DNA of 64,000 bases from Chitinophaga pinensis (GTDB taxonomy: Bacteria; Bacteroidota; Bacteroidia; Chitinophagales; Chitinophagaceae), in NCBI GenBank assembly GCA_945865645.1, contig CAMBEI010000004.1, positions 1-64,000 of the forward strand, read 5' to 3'. Position 1 is the stretch's first letter, and every line of letters begins with the position of its first letter. Below the pieces are notes generated by a model. The model saw nothing but the letters and a program-made list of their open reading frames with translations. It had not been told where the DNA came from and searched no databases. Made by a program: the position numbers and the translations under genes. This document shows, one piece after another, positions 37,178 to 47,704 of this stretch.

Positions 37178-39037
37178 TTATATTTTTTTCCCTGCCATAG
37201 CTTTACTTACAGCATAGTCCATAATTCTTTCTGCATAAGGCCTGGATATGTCATTCAGTTCTTCCGTTTTTGTTTGTATCAGGTTTTTATCATTCATATC
37301 AAGAGAAAGTTGCAATGCCTGCATGGCAAGTGAAGTTTCAGAAATTTCGGTTCGTGTAAGGTTATCAAAATTCTTTTGCAGGAACTTTTCTGTTGTTTGC
37401 AACAGTTGCTCCCCTTCGGTTTTTGCTTCGGTTAAAGCACGCAGGTCCATATCTTCTTTGGCATGCTCCATAGAGTCCAGCAGCATTTTTTCAACGTCTT
37501 CATCCGTTAATCCGTATTGTGGTTTTACTTCAATGGATTGTTCAACTCCACTTCGCAGTTCTTTTGCATTTACAACCAGTATACCATCAGCATTTATCAA
37601 AAAACTAATTTCAACTTTTGGCATACCTGCAGGCATTCCGGGAATGCCCGTTAAATTAAATTCAGCAAGACGACGGTTGTCTTTAACCATATCTCTTTCG
37701 CCCTGGTAAACCGCAATCTTCATTCCGCTTTGCCCATCCTTGTATGTAGTGTATTGCCTGCTGGCCCTTGCAGGTATTTTAGAATTGCGTGGTAATAAAA
37801 CATCCATCAACCCACCCATGGTTTCCAAACCAAGCGATAAAGGTGTAATATCAAGCAATAGCATATCGGTTGTATTCCCAGCCAGAATATCGGCCTGTAT
37901 AGCAGCTCCCAAGGCAACCACTTCATCGGGGTCTACGGTGTCATTCAATCTCTTTTCAAAAAAAGCACTTACCATTTCTTTTACCAACGGCACCCTGGTG
38001 CTTCCGCCCACCATTACAATTTCATCTACTTCATTCTTTTTTAAACCGGCATCTTTTAAAGCATTTTTACAGGATGCTATCGTTCTTTCAACAATGGGCT
38101 TTATTACTGCTTCAAAATTTTCCCTGCTTATAGAAATTTCTTTTTCTTCGTACACAGTTTTAAACAACTCATTTGATGACAGGTATTTTTTTGCTTCCTC
38201 AGCTTTTAACCTAAGTATTTGTCTGTGTGTTGAGATTTCTCCTGCGAATGTATTTTCCGTAAGCCAATAATCAACAACAGCTGCATCAAAATCATCGCCA
38301 CCTAAATAAGTATCGCCATTGGTTGAAAGCACTTCAAATATTCCACCATTAATATTCAATATCGAAATATCAAAAGTACCACCACCCAAATCATACACTG
38401 CAATTGTTTTTGCCTGTTCTCCTCCTTTGGAGGAGTTAGAGGAGGTGCCAAAACCATATGCAAGACTGGCAGCAGTAGGCTCATTAATTATCCTCAATAC
38501 ATCCAGTCCGGCAAGTTTGCCTGCATCCCGTGTAGCCTGGCGTTGGGCATCATTAAAATAAGCAGGTACCGTAATTACAGCCTTACTTACTGGTGTTTTT
38601 AAAATATGCTCGGCTTGTTTTTTTAACTCTTTTAATATTAATGAAGAAAGTTCAACAGGTGAATAAAAAATATTTCCAACCTGTACTTTTACCAGCTTGT
38701 ACTCATCATCAATAATTTTATACGCTAAGGATGCTGAATTATTTTTTACATCATTATAGGTTTTACCCATCAGCCGCTTGACGGAGAAAATTGTATTTGC
38801 AGGATCGGAAACCAGGTATTGCTTTGCTTCATTACCAACCGTGATATTGGCATTTTTTCCAAAATGAATAACCGAAGGAACCAGTGAACTGCTGTTGTGT
38901 TCTTTTAAAGCCACGGGCTTTTTACTCTCAGGATGGATAATGGCAACCAGGCTGTTGGTAGTTCCCAAATCAATGCCTACAATTATTTCTTGCTGCTGCA
39001 AACTGCCTGTGGCTATGTTGATAGCTATTTTAGCCAT
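37178..39037 (-). CDS. hscA: Fe-S assembly chaperone HscA (Hsp70 family)
   Basis: A 619-residue Hsp70 with an N-terminal extension [16 protein letters not shown] before the phosphate-1 loop [12 protein letters not shown], typical of HscA rather than Dna[15 protein letters not shown] and the adenosine motif [11 protein letters not shown] are intact. The substrate-binding domain is shorter than in DnaK and lacks a long disordered tail. HscA helps transfer iron-sulfur clusters from the scaffold. No iscU or hscB lies beside it. Residues about 196-206 ([11 protein letters not shown]) are an insertion encoded by a palindromic repeat. A -7 box TACCTTTG (39059-39052) lies only 15 bp before the ATG. 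Confidence 0.9.
   Translation of the reverse strand: MAKIAINIATGSLQQQEIIVGIDLGTTNSLVAIIHPESKKPVALKEHNSSSLVPSVIHFGKNANITVGNEAKQYLVSDPANTIFSVKRLMGKTYNDVKNNSASLAYKIIDDEYKLVKVQVGNIFYSPVELSSLILKELKKQAEHILKTPVSKAVITVPAYFNDAQRQATRDAGKLAGLDVLRIINEPTAASLAYGFGTSSNSSKGGEQAKTIAVYDLGGGTFDISILNINGGIFEVLSTNGDTYLGGDDFDAAVVDYWLTENTFAGEISTHRQILRLKAEEAKKYLSSNELFKTVYEEKEISISRENFEAVIKPIVERTIASCKNALKDAGLKKNEVDEIVMVGGSTRVPLVKEMVSAFFEKRLNDTVDPDEVVALGAAIQADILAGNTTDMLLLDITPLSLGLETMGGLMDVLLPRNSKIPARASRQYTTYKDGQSGMKIAVYQGERDMVKDNRRLAEFNLTGIPGMPAGMPKVEISFLINADGILVVNAKELRSGVEQSIEVKPQYGLTDEDVEKMLLDSMEHAKEDMDLRALTEAKTEGEQLLQTTEKFLQKNFDNLTRTEISETSLAMQALQLSLDMNDKNLIQTKTEELNDISRPYAERIMDYAVSKAMAGKKI
38419..38447. repeat. Palindromic REP-like repeat inside hscA
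   Basis: CTCCTCCTTTGGAGGAG plus TTAGAGGAGGTG; on the coding strand it reads CACCTCCTCTAACTCC then TCCAAAGGAGGAG. This is very like the extragenic repeats (CCCTCTAACTCCCCCAAAGGGGGAG type) that I know from other Bacteroidota. Here it is translated in frame as part of a loop between conserved ATPase segments. Confidence 0.6.
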
Positions 39038-39064
39038 GATTTTTTTATTTACAAAGGTAGGAAA

Positions 39065-39097
39065 TAAAAAAGGCTGTCCCGAAAGTACGGAACATCC
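39065..39097 (-). terminator. Terminator after porU2
   Basis: Minus-strand GGATGTTCCG-TACTTT-CGGGACAGCC (one mismatch, one G-T) followed by TTTTTTATTT, 20 bp past the porU2 stop. It overlaps the region just upstream of the hscA -7 element. Confidence 0.75.
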
Positions 39098-39116
39098 TTA
39101 TATAGTTCAATAATTA

Positions 39117-42100
39117 CTATCGTATCAATACCATTTTTCCATACCCTTTGTTAAAGTACTTATCCGTATTATCGCCTTCGGCTTTATACTTATCCAGTGA
39201 TTTACCATTCAGGTTTGTAAGCACCCTGTATAAATAAACCCCATTGGCCAGTTTGGCGCCGTACATATCAGTACCATCCCATTTAAACTCGGTAATATTT
39301 CTGCCAACATGTATTGGCCCAAGTTCATCTTTCGTAATTTCTCTTACAATTTTACCGGTAATGGTCAATATTTGTATACGCATATTTTGCGGTACTTCGC
39401 TGCCGGTAATGGTAAATACAAATGCAGTTGATGTTGTAAACGGATTTGGATAATTAAGCAGATTAGAAATCATTGCTTTTGTTATCACTGTAAATGTAAC
39501 ATGGTAATCAATAGCCCCGGCTGTATTACCAACCACATCCCTACCCGAAACGATCAATTCATATTCGCCCTCTTCGGGGAAATAAGGCAGGAAGTCGATG
39601 GTGGCTGTATTATTGCCACTTGTTAAATTAGCCGGTGTAAAACGCATACTGTCGCCAAAACTATAACTGCGTAAAGACCCGTCAGGGAAACGAACCTGCA
39701 CCTTTATATAAGTAGTATCGATTAATGCCAGGAAACGACTTTCATCCTTAAGGTTTACCAGGATATGTGGTTTAGCTGATACGATATCTTTATTAAGAAT
39801 GTGTACACCATCAAAAGTAACATCAAGCAAGGGATTAAAATTATCCGCTTTTACATACAGGTTTTTAAACAATACATTATTAAAATGGTATTGCTCCAAT
39901 TGATCGTTGCTTGGGTTCACATCTACAAAAATGGTATTGTTGCCGGGATAATTACGGGTATCTACTTTATAACTAACAACCAGCGTATCTCCCGACAAAA
40001 GTACTTTTCCTTTTGAAACAGGTAAAGGAGTTGGAGTATTATTGCTTCCGGTGATGGTGAAATTTATTTTCATGCTATCTGCAAAAGGGGTTTGACCGAT
40101 ATTTTTAAACGCAAGTTTAAAATCAATCAGTTCTCCCTGTTCAGCAGTATCCTTCATAGCAAAAAGAATATTTGGAGCAACTGCGCCTTCCGGTGCATAA
40201 GTACCATTCACTCTCCAGTATCTTAACTGGTATGGTGTTCCCTGTATAGTATCCTGGGTATACATCTGGAGTTTGATATAAGGGTATTGAACAGCATTTA
40301 CTGCAGAAATATCAAGGTCTTTTGTGATTGAATCCACAGTATATAAAGTTGTTTCTGCTCCGGCCGGGGTTACTCCTATTACTTTAAATAATATGGAATC
40401 GCCACGGGTTGCTTCTGCAGGTTTACCACGCCAATGAAACTGGCTCCAGGATTTTACCGGCCCAAATAATGGAGAAGTAATTGTACCAGACCCTTTTGTT
40501 GATGGGGAGGAAACATCCAATACTAACTTATCAAATATCCCTTCAGATAGTTTGTAAACCGGAATAAATGAATTATCCTGCTTTTTGTAAATAAAATTAA
40601 AAGCCCTGGGCCTGTTAAAGGAATCTATATCTACAAAGCCGGCATTTTTAAGGCGATGGTATAAGGAATTGCCGCTACCCATAACCAGGGTATCCTCCTG
40701 CCAGTCGCTGGCATAAGTATTGAGAGCAGGATTTGCATTTGTTCGCTGCATAGCCACCACATAATACCCTGCAGGAACTTGGTCCAGGAAATTGACCGCT
40801 GCTATTCTTTTTGCCTGGGTTAAAGCAGTATAGTTAAAACTATATCTCCGGGTTGCACCACATACATTATCGCTGCCAAATTGCCCCGAGCCGCTTAAAA
40901 CATTCAGTACCGGTTTAAAATCAATAGGATTAAAAACAGTAAATACAATCATCCCATTAAGCGTACAAACACTTTGTACAATATTAGCCCCGTCAACATT
41001 AACTTCAAAGTCCTGCGCCAGGGTAGCAGCAGTGGGGTAAACCCCATTTTTTAATTTAACGGCAACAGACGAGCTGCGGAACTGCCAACTATTGGCTGCA
41101 TTATATTCAATATTAGTTACCGCAGACTTTAAATACTGGTAAGTATGAGACTGATTAAACCCTGCTATGCTGTTGGGTAAGTAAATGAAAGAAAAATTAT
41201 TCCATATAAATGTATTACCCGAGGATGGCACTGTAGAAGTTCTCCAATAATAAACAGTACTGTCTGTGTATGTAATATTTGTGGGTTTAAATTCTATTAT
41301 GCCGCCAATGCCACTGGCATTGTATATTTTTTTAAATGACGAATTGAATAATTCTGTTGTATCTACTTCCATAACATATTGCCTGCTGCTGTTTAACGGG
41401 TTAGCCTTACTGGCATAATAAGTTATGTTTTGCTGATTAATGATTGAATAGTTATATGGCGAAATAGGACTCAACTCATCCTCAAAAATGTAAAAATCTT
41501 TAGATAATTCATTATTTGTTTCTGAAAGTTCGTTAACCTTAAAGTCTACATCTAAAGAAACCAGTAACTTATTTAAGCCCTTATCTGTGATTGGATTTAT
41601 AGGTACGGCAAGGCTTACAGAATCCATGTATAAAATGGCCGGAATAATTTTATCGTATAAAACCCTTATTGTATCATTTGGTAATTTTTGCCTGATGAGA
41701 ACCCTGATTGAATCCCTGATTGCCCTGCCGATATTCATCATCTTTACATCCACTTTAAAGTTTTGATCGGCAACGGTTATGATGTTCGGTGTAAACTTCA
41801 CCATTTGGTCTTCTATAACATAATCGGGTTTGGCAAAATTATTTATTCTTAATGCCGGATCACCATGTAAATTAATTTCTTCAAGATGTATTCTGGTGTA
41901 GTAATCTAACGTTGGCGGATTACTACCTAAAAACTGTAATGTGGCTTTTATTTGATTACCCACTGTGTTGCCATACATTTCGTAACCTATTTTTTGATAG
42001 CACTTGGTATTGTAAAAATTTAAGAACGGCGCAATGCCAAAATGTGTACTGCCTAAAAAACCAATAGACCCTTTTTGATTAAGTAACACATATTTTTCTG

Positions 42101-44180
42101 ATAAGGACATGCCAGAATAGCCATTTATTCTGGCGGGACTAAAAGTAAAAAAATTACCAACCGTACAACCGCTAATATGCATAAAAGGATACTTGCCTGC
42201 ATTCTGATAATTTTCGGGATAGTTTAAATTAATAGCTAATTCATTAGCTGATGAGTGGCCAAAATATTTTACGTAGCTGAGCCCTTCCTGAAACAATTCA
42301 CTGATACGCTGACTTTGCTGCTGCTCAATGGATGAAACTGATGTTTTTGCAAAAGTTTCTACATGTGCACCAAAAAGTGTATCCTGAATAGTGTTTTTAT
42401 ATCCACTCATATAAACCCCAAACTGTGCATTTTGCATACTATCTGATCCTCCAATAGTATGCAACATATTCTTCATCCATGCTTTATCTGCAATAGTTTG
42501 ACTTGACGATTGCTGCACCTGTTCATACTGTTTTATTTTGTCAAGATAATAACCTACTTCTGTACCATTAATGGCTCCTAAACGGCCTATTGGAATTACC
42601 GGAACATTTGTACCCGGTGCACAAGAAAGTAAAACATCTGATGCCGGCCATCCAAATGTTTGTACTAAGTTTAACTGTTCCGAAATAGGGTTACTTTGAT
42701 TTGCTTTATAGTCAATATAGCCCATTCCTCTGCCCATGATAAATACATATTGTGGGGTTGGGTTAAATTGCTGACTGGCATATAAAATAAAATCTCGGAT
42801 GGCAGCAGGGTGTTTCTTAATTCCAAATCCAAACTGATCATTTAACTCATCAATATTATAAATTTTAGCATTATAACTTCCTCCTGCTGTTGAACTGCGA
42901 TACTGCCGGTAGTAGTCTACATTATTTAACCCCGATCCATTATTATATAAAACAGGATTACTGATAATTAAATAATTACCCTGATTAGAAGAAAGGCCAT
43001 AATTAATAAATGTTTTAGTTACAAGTGATGTTATTAGGCCGATGTTTGAAGGATCTGCACTCATCAAATTAAATTTACGTAATGTATCGAACGAAGGGGC
43101 TAATGCAAACTTAACCTGTCCTGCAGTACTAATATCACCTATGATTCGCTTGCTATTATTATAATCATATAAAATAGGCGCGGTGCCATTATTATTAAAA
43201 TTATCTATTACTAGGTAATTGCCTAAGGCATTATTTTTTAATTCAAAATAAAAATTCTTTTCGCTGTTAAAATTAAAAGTAGCCGGATAAGTTACAGAAA
43301 AACAACTAACCACAATACGATCCGTTGTATTAGATGAGTTTCCGTTTATACTTATAGATAAACTAGACGAATTTGATAAAACAGATAAAGGCAGATTTCT
43401 AACCGTATCTTTTAGATAATTAAAATTAGACATAGGTTTTAATGAAACCTGTGTATTATAAAATTTAGTAGACAGTTCTCTTGGATTTAATGCATTCCCC
43501 ACGGCTGTTACTGTAAACATCACGCTATTAGCAGGCCCTGCAGCATATTTGTTTAGGTTAAATATAGATGCAGATAAGGCACAACAAGGAAATATATTAT
43601 CACTGCTCCAACTCTCTCCAATATCATAAGATGAAGAATACACATATTCACCAATGACTCCAGCATACCCTTTATTAATCTGATTTCTATAATGAGTTTC
43701 TATGCGTCGCATAAAATAAGGATCAGCAGGTAATACGTTTCCAGCTGTATTATTAACTTCCGTTAAATATCTTAAATTAACTCCAGCTGCATTAACCGTA
43801 AGAAAATAAGTACTTGTATCAGTTTCTAAACTAAATTTTTCGCACATTTGGTAGTCTGAATTTCTATATAAATTTTTATCTGATTTACCATCATTCATTT
43901 CGCCCCAGAACTCCAAAAAATCTCCACTGTTTAAAGTTCCTGAAGCAACCGATGTAAACATGCGTACTTCTTTTCCATTACGCCAAAGTTGAAAATTTTG
44001 TGCGGGTACTGATCCTAATCCCGCAGCAACAAGTATAGGTTGATAAATTCGGGTTAAGGTATCCTTGTTTAATTGAAATTTAAAATAAGTTTTGCTGTAA
44101 TCAATCCAATTATTATTTAATTGAGTAAAGCCCGTAATAGATAACAATAAAATAAAGTGTATTATTAATATTTTTTTCAT
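39117..44180 (-). CDS. porU2: Type IX secretion sortase PorU2 (C25 peptidase family)
   Basis: A 1687-residue outer-membrane-associated protein: signal peptide (IIHFILLLSITGFTQ), beta-rich N-region, C25 (gingipain-like) peptidase domain with probable catalytic His near 643 (KYFGHSSANEL) and Cys near 671 (MHISGCTVGNFF), then CARDB-like repeats. The C-terminal FlgD-like/type A sorting domain (NLLNYPNPFTTST ... GVYLYRV) ends in YGKMVLIR. In PorU the related domain removes C-terminal sorting signals and attaches cargo to lipopolysaccharide; PorU2 is a paralog whose role is less known. It lies 19 bp downstream of porV2, as expected for a functional pair. Confidence 0.85.
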   Translation of the reverse strand: MKKILIIHFILLLSITGFTQLNNNWIDYSKTYFKFQLNKDTLTRIYQPILVAAGLGSVPAQNFQLWRNGKEVRMFTSVASGTLNSGDFLEFWGEMNDGKSDKNLYRNSDYQMCEKFSLETDTSTYFLTVNAAGVNLRYLTEVNNTAGNVLPADPYFMRRIETHYRNQINKGYAGVIGEYVYSSSYDIGESWSSDNIFPCCALSASIFNLNKYAAGPANSVMFTVTAVGNALNPRELSTKFYNTQVSLKPMSNFNYLKDTVRNLPLSVLSNSSSLSISINGNSSNTTDRIVVSCFSVTYPATFNFNSEKNFYFELKNNALGNYLVIDNFNNNGTAPILYDYNNSKRIIGDISTAGQVKFALAPSFDTLRKFNLMSADPSNIGLITSLVTKTFINYGLSSNQGNYLIISNPVLYNNGSGLNNVDYYRQYRSSTAGGSYNAKIYNIDELNDQFGFGIKKHPAAIRDFILYASQQFNPTPQYVFIMGRGMGYIDYKANQSNPISEQLNLVQTFGWPASDVLLSCAPGTNVPVIPIGRLGAINGTEVGYYLDKIKQYEQVQQSSSQTIADKAWMKNMLHTIGGSDSMQNAQFGVYMSGYKNTIQDTLFGAHVETFAKTSVSSIEQQQSQRISELFQEGLSYVKYFGHSSANELAINLNYPENYQNAGKYPFMHISGCTVGNFFTFSPARINGYSGMSLSEKYVLLNQKGSIGFLGSTHFGIAPFLNFYNTKCYQKIGYEMYGNTVGNQIKATLQFLGSNPPTLDYYTRIHLEEINLHGDPALRINNFAKPDYVIEDQMVKFTPNIITVADQNFKVDVKMMNIGRAIRDSIRVLIRQKLPNDTIRVLYDKIIPAILYMDSVSLAVPINPITDKGLNKLLVSLDVDFKVNELSETNNELSKDFYIFEDELSPISPYNYSIINQQNITYYASKANPLNSSRQYVMEVDTTELFNSSFKKIYNASGIGGIIEFKPTNITYTDSTVYYWRTSTVPSSGNTFIWNNFSFIYLPNSIAGFNQSHTYQYLKSAVTNIEYNAANSWQFRSSSVAVKLKNGVYPTAATLAQDFEVNVDGANIVQSVCTLNGMIVFTVFNPIDFKPVLNVLSGSGQFGSDNVCGATRRYSFNYTALTQAKRIAAVNFLDQVPAGYYVVAMQRTNANPALNTYASDWQEDTLVMGSGNSLYHRLKNAGFVDIDSFNRPRAFNFIYKKQDNSFIPVYKLSEGIFDKLVLDVSSPSTKGSGTITSPLFGPVKSWSQFHWRGKPAEATRGDSILFKVIGVTPAGAETTLYTVDSITKDLDISAVNAVQYPYIKLQMYTQDTIQGTPYQLRYWRVNGTYAPEGAVAPNILFAMKDTAEQGELIDFKLAFKNIGQTPFADSMKINFTITGSNNTPTPLPVSKGKVLLSGDTLVVSYKVDTRNYPGNNTIFVDVNPSNDQLEQYHFNNVLFKNLYVKADNFNPLLDVTFDGVHILNKDIVSAKPHILVNLKDESRFLALIDTTYIKVQVRFPDGSLRSYSFGDSMRFTPANLTSGNNTATIDFLPYFPEEGEYELIVSGRDVVGNTAGAIDYHVTFTVITKAMISNLLNYPNPFTTSTAFVFTITGSEVPQNMRIQILTITGKIVREITKDELGPIHVGRNITEFKWDGTDMYGAKLANGVYLYRVLTNLNGKSLDKYKAEGDNTDKYFNKGYGKMVLIR

Positions 44181-44199
44181 CCTAGTCTTAAATTATTGT

Positions 44200-45309
44200 T
44201 TATTCAACTTCTTTTTTACCTACGATATTAAAACGTAAAGAAAATATATGGGTATATAATGGATTAGATTGATTGGCAAGATTTGTAAATGCATAATCAA
44301 GCATAATATTTTTAATTTTAAATCCAGCACCTGCACTGGGCTGATAAATCCACACCTTTTTTAAATTTGTGGTATCCCCGTCTTGTAATGCTTTTTGAAA
44401 ATTAGTTACCCCTGCTCTAATAAAAAACACGTTTTGAATGGACGCCTCTAAACCAATATGAGGATCAACACTTATGGTATTGCCACTAAAAACAGTATTT
44501 CTTTTTCCATCAAAAGTTAAGTCTAGATTAGCCTCAAGCATCAGGTTTACTCCTTTTCCAAATTTAAAATCATATCCCCCACCAATAATTAAACGCGGAG
44601 CAGTTAACTCTGTTGATTTTACGGGGATATCATTTTTGGTAAGATATAAAACCTCTTTTTCTTTTTCGGTAAATGTAAAAGACCAAGCATTAAAAGTAGT
44701 TGTTACATCACGAGCAACTATTCCTGCATGCCATTTTTCACCATGCAATTGTAATCCGGCATCTAAGCCAAAGCCCCAGGCAGATGCGAACTTTCCTACT
44801 TTACGATAAATTATTTTAGTATTTAATCCGAAACTTATCTTTAATTTTTCTGTATCTTCAAATTTTTGTGCAAAGGAAAAAAGAAAAGCATAATCTGCCG
44901 ATGAAAATGTTTGAATATTGCCATAATTGATACTACCATCTGGTTCTACTAAAAATAAGGTATTAGGAATATCGTCTACTGCAAATCGTAAAATTGAAAA
45001 CCCCAATGCACGTTTATTTTCCTGTATAGGAATAGCGCCAGAAATATAATCGTATTTGGCGATTCCCCCAAAATAATCAGCATGCATAATCCCCATATTG
45101 GGGTAATCTCTAGTGCTGGTTAATCCAGCAGGATTCCAATAGCCTGCTGTAGCATCTTTTGCCGAAGCTATCTGTGCTCCACCCATTGCAAGTCCTCTAG
45201 CACCTGCTCCTATATTTAAAAATTCATTTGCGTATTTTCTAAACTGAGAAAAGCCAATTAATGGAAGAAAGAATAAAAAAAATAGAAGCACTTTATGGCA
45301 AAATTTCAT
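44200..45309 (-). CDS. porV2: PorV/PorQ-family outer membrane protein (PorV2)
   Basis: A 369-residue predicted beta-barrel with a signal peptide (VLLFFLFFLPLIGFSQ). The family hallmark follows at once: EFLNIGAGARGLAMGGAQIA and ATAGYWNPAGL, as in PorV/LptO and FadL-like barrels. It ends in a strand typical of outer-membrane proteins (YTHIFSLRFNIVGKKEVE). PorV carries type IX cargo from the translocon to the PorU sortase, so pairing with PorU2 (19-bp gap) suggests an alternative shuttle. Just upstream lies a short decayed coding remnant. Confidence 0.83.
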   Translation of the reverse strand: MKFCHKVLLFFLFFLPLIGFSQFRKYANEFLNIGAGARGLAMGGAQIASAKDATAGYWNPAGLTSTRDYPNMGIMHADYFGGIAKYDYISGAIPIQENKRALGFSILRFAVDDIPNTLFLVEPDGSINYGNIQTFSSADYAFLFSFAQKFEDTEKLKISFGLNTKIIYRKVGKFASAWGFGLDAGLQLHGEKWHAGIVARDVTTTFNAWSFTFTEKEKEVLYLTKNDIPVKSTELTAPRLIIGGGYDFKFGKGVNLMLEANLDLTFDGKRNTVFSGNTISVDPHIGLEASIQNVFFIRAGVTNFQKALQDGDTTNLKKVWIYQPSAGAGFKIKNIMLDYAFTNLANQSNPLYTHIFSLRFNIVGKKEVE

Positions 45310-45326
45310 AATAACTATTAAGTTAA

Positions 45327-45434
45327 TTATTGAGTAAACTTAAATATAAAAGTTGAATAAGTTTGATTTCCATTAACATCATAATCATCAGTTAGTTCAC
45401 CATTTTTAATTATTTTATATTTTTTATCAGCACT
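45327..45434 (-). pseudogene. Coding remnant upstream of porV2 (unknown family)
   Basis: On the minus strand the last 35 codons before TAA at 45327 read SADKKYKIIKNGELTDDYDV then NGNQTYSTFIFKFTQ. The residue mix and ending look like the C-terminus of a real exported protein, but a TAA immediately precedes the segment and no start is available. I do not recognise the family. A chance frame cannot be excluded. Confidence 0.35.
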
Positions 45435-45533
45435 TTAAAAATAAGAAACTTGCATTTTTATCAATATTTATAAGCATTTTTGCCTAATAGCACCCTAGGC
45501 AAGCATTTTATATTAAAAAATTAGAAAAAAATT

Positions 45534-46814
45534 ATGCAGTCTTTAATAGCCGAATTACAATGGAGAGGAATGATTCAGGATATAATGCCTGGAACTAAGG
45601 AGCAATTAGAAAAAGAGAGTACTACCGCTTATATTGGCTTTGACCCTACTGCTGATAGTTTGCATATTGGTAGTTTGGTGCCCATAATTTTGTTGGTGCA
45701 TTTGCAAAAAATGGGTCATACGCCTATTGCGCTTATTGGCGGCGCTACCGGAATGGTGGGCGACCCAAGTGGGAAAAGTGAAGAAAGGAATTTATTGAGT
45801 GAAGATACCTTAACTATAAATATAGCAGGTGTAAAAGCGCAGTTAGAAAAATTTTTAGCTTTTAATAAAACTAACCCCAATCCTGCAGAAATAGCCAATA
45901 ACTATGATTGGTTTAAAGAAATTTCTTTTCTAGATTTTATAAGAGATGCAGGCAAGTATATTACGGTTAATTACATGATGGCAAAAGATAGTGTAAAGAA
46001 AAGACTAGAAGGAGAAACGGGTATGAGTTTTACTGAATTTACCTATCAGCTTATCCAGGGTTATGATTTTTATTGGCTGTTTAAAAATAAAAAATGTAAA
46101 CTACAAATGGGTGGCAGTGATCAGTGGGGTAATATTTTAACGGGTACTGAATTGATTAGAAAAAAATGTGGTGGCGAAGCCTTTGCTTTTACCTGTCCAC
46201 TTATAAAAAAATCGGATGGTGGTAAATTTGGCAAAACAGAAAAGGGAAATATATGGTTAGACGCAAATAAAACTAGTCCGTTTCAATTTTATCAGTTTTG
46301 GTTAAATGCAAATGATATCGATGCTATAGATTGGATTAAGATTTTTACTTTTTTAAATGAGCCTACAATAAATAAATTAATAATTGAGCATCAACATGAT
46401 GCGTCCAAAAGAATATTACAAAAAACACTTGCTAAAGAAGTGACCATTTTTGTGCATGGCGTAACGGAGTATAATAAAGCTATTGAAACTACAGAAAAAT
46501 TATTTTTAGACCAAAGCACTTCGGCTGAAAGTCTTAGTGAAGAAGATCTTGAAGAGATGGATGGCATTGTAAAAATAAATTTTACAATACAAAAAATAGC
46601 TTCAGGTATTGATGTTATTTCTTTTTTAGCCGAAACAAATATTTTTTCTAGTAAGGGTGAAGCGAGAAAAATGTTGCAAGGGGGCGGGATAAGCATAAAC
46701 AGAAATAAAATTAACAATATCCTATTAATAATAGATAATAATTTTTTGCTTCATGATAAATATATTCTTGTGCAAAAAGGGAAAAAAAATTATTTTTTAA
46801 TCAACGTTATTTAA
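45534..46814 (+). CDS. tyrS: Tyrosyl-tRNA synthetase
   Basis: A 426-residue class I synthetase: the HIGH-equivalent HIGS is at residues 44-47 (ADSLHIGSLVP), YQLIQGYDFYWL and GGSDQWGNI are the tyrosine site, and KFGKTEKG stands for KMSKS, as in the bacterial TyrRS of this branch. The C-terminal S4-like RNA-binding domain includes KGEARKMLQGGGISINRNKI. Its substrate tRNA-Tyr(GTA) is encoded at 32.6 kb. The last 4 bp overlap the 3' end of the cyanophycinase gene on the other strand. Confidence 0.97.
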   Translation: MQSLIAELQWRGMIQDIMPGTKEQLEKESTTAYIGFDPTADSLHIGSLVPIILLVHLQKMGHTPIALIGGATGMVGDPSGKSEERNLLSEDTLTINIAGVKAQLEKFLAFNKTNPNPAEIANNYDWFKEISFLDFIRDAGKYITVNYMMAKDSVKKRLEGETGMSFTEFTYQLIQGYDFYWLFKNKKCKLQMGGSDQWGNILTGTELIRKKCGGEAFAFTCPLIKKSDGGKFGKTEKGNIWLDANKTSPFQFYQFWLNANDIDAIDWIKIFTFLNEPTINKLIIEHQHDASKRILQKTLAKEVTIFVHGVTEYNKAIETTEKLFLDQSTSAESLSEEDLEEMDGIVKINFTIQKIASGIDVISFLAETNIFSSKGEARKMLQGGGISINRNKINNILLIIDNNFLLHDKYILVQKGKKNYFLINVI

Positions 46815-47704
46815 ATATCTACTTGTTTTTGCACAAACGCATCTTCGTTTGCATTCATTAAAAATTTACGTTCTTTTAGTAGGAATCCATTACCCTGTTC
46901 GCAAAAATGAACTTTTAAATTTTCTATGCTGATGGGGTTACCCACTGGTATATCGGCAATATTAGAATGTAAGATTTCGTGCCCGTCAATAATCATAACC
47001 AACCCACTTCCAATTGCTTCCATTTTATTGCCATTGGTAATCAGCATCCCTGTATCTTCTCCTAAACCAATTCCAATACAAGACGGGTTTGAAGCTACGG
47101 CCTGTGCCAACCTGCCAAATCTGCCACGTTTTTCAAAATGCGAGTCAAAAATAACATCCTGCATAAATCCTAGTCCTGTGGCAATTTTTACTTCACCTTT
47201 TAAATGAGCCCTTGTTGCATTACCTTCATAAATCATGGTATTACTCATAGCCATCGCCCCTGCAGATGTGCCTGCAATTAAAAATTCGGCTTCATTATTA
47301 TATTTATGAATAATTATTTTAAAAAATTCTGTGCCGCCATATGTGCTGCTCAATCGAAGTTGATTACCACCGGTAAACATTACTACATCACAAGCATTGA
47401 TTCGATTTAAATATTCAACATCAGAAGCGTCTACGCGATTACGTATATGCATTACGCCAACATTTGTGCAACCAATTTTTCCAAAAGCATCTAGGTAATT
47501 ATCACCAACTTCATTGGGTATCATACTAGCGGTAGTAATTACTTCAATACGACATAAAGGACCGCCAGCTTCCAATACAATTCGGGATAAGATTCCCAAT
47601 TCAAAAAAATTGAGGTTATTGCGTTGGATCTTTCCAGTCTCTAAGTCGGTACCTTTGTCTTCTGCACCTCCAATCGCTATTAATTTTCCTTTAGCAACCT
47701 GCAT
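46811..47704 (-). CDS. cphB: Cyanophycinase
   Basis: A 297-residue S51-family serine peptidase that cuts cyanophycin (multi-L-arginyl-poly-L-aspartate) to beta-Asp-Arg dipeptides. The nucleophile elbow GTSAGAMAMS lies near residue 150, and the family segments DSHFEKRGRFGRLAQAV and GIGLGEDTGMLI follow. No signal peptide, so it should act on internal granules. It lies 151 bp downstream of the class V aminotransferase, and cyanophycin synthetase is divergent just beyond that. The role in storage turnover is inferred from family and context. Confidence 0.93.
   Translation of the reverse strand: MQVAKGKLIAIGGAEDKGTDLETGKIQRNNLNFFELGILSRIVLEAGGPLCRIEVITTASMIPNEVGDNYLDAFGKIGCTNVGVMHIRNRVDASDVEYLNRINACDVVMFTGGNQLRLSSTYGGTEFFKIIIHKYNNEAEFLIAGTSAGAMAMSNTMIYEGNATRAHLKGEVKIATGLGFMQDVIFDSHFEKRGRFGRLAQAVASNPSCIGIGLGEDTGMLITNGNKMEAIGSGLVMIIDGHEILHSNIADIPVGNPISIENLKVHFCEQGNGFLLKERKFLMNANEDAFVQKQVDI

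Noticed and set aside
39117..44180. Possible composition step within porU2, like the one in the M1 gene
   Set aside because: Hand counts of single lines vary from 23% to 43% G/C without a clear boundary; a plot is needed.
45435..45533. T-box or other riboswitch before tyrS
   Set aside because: The leader is short and AT-rich, with no T-box core or specifier stem to be seen.
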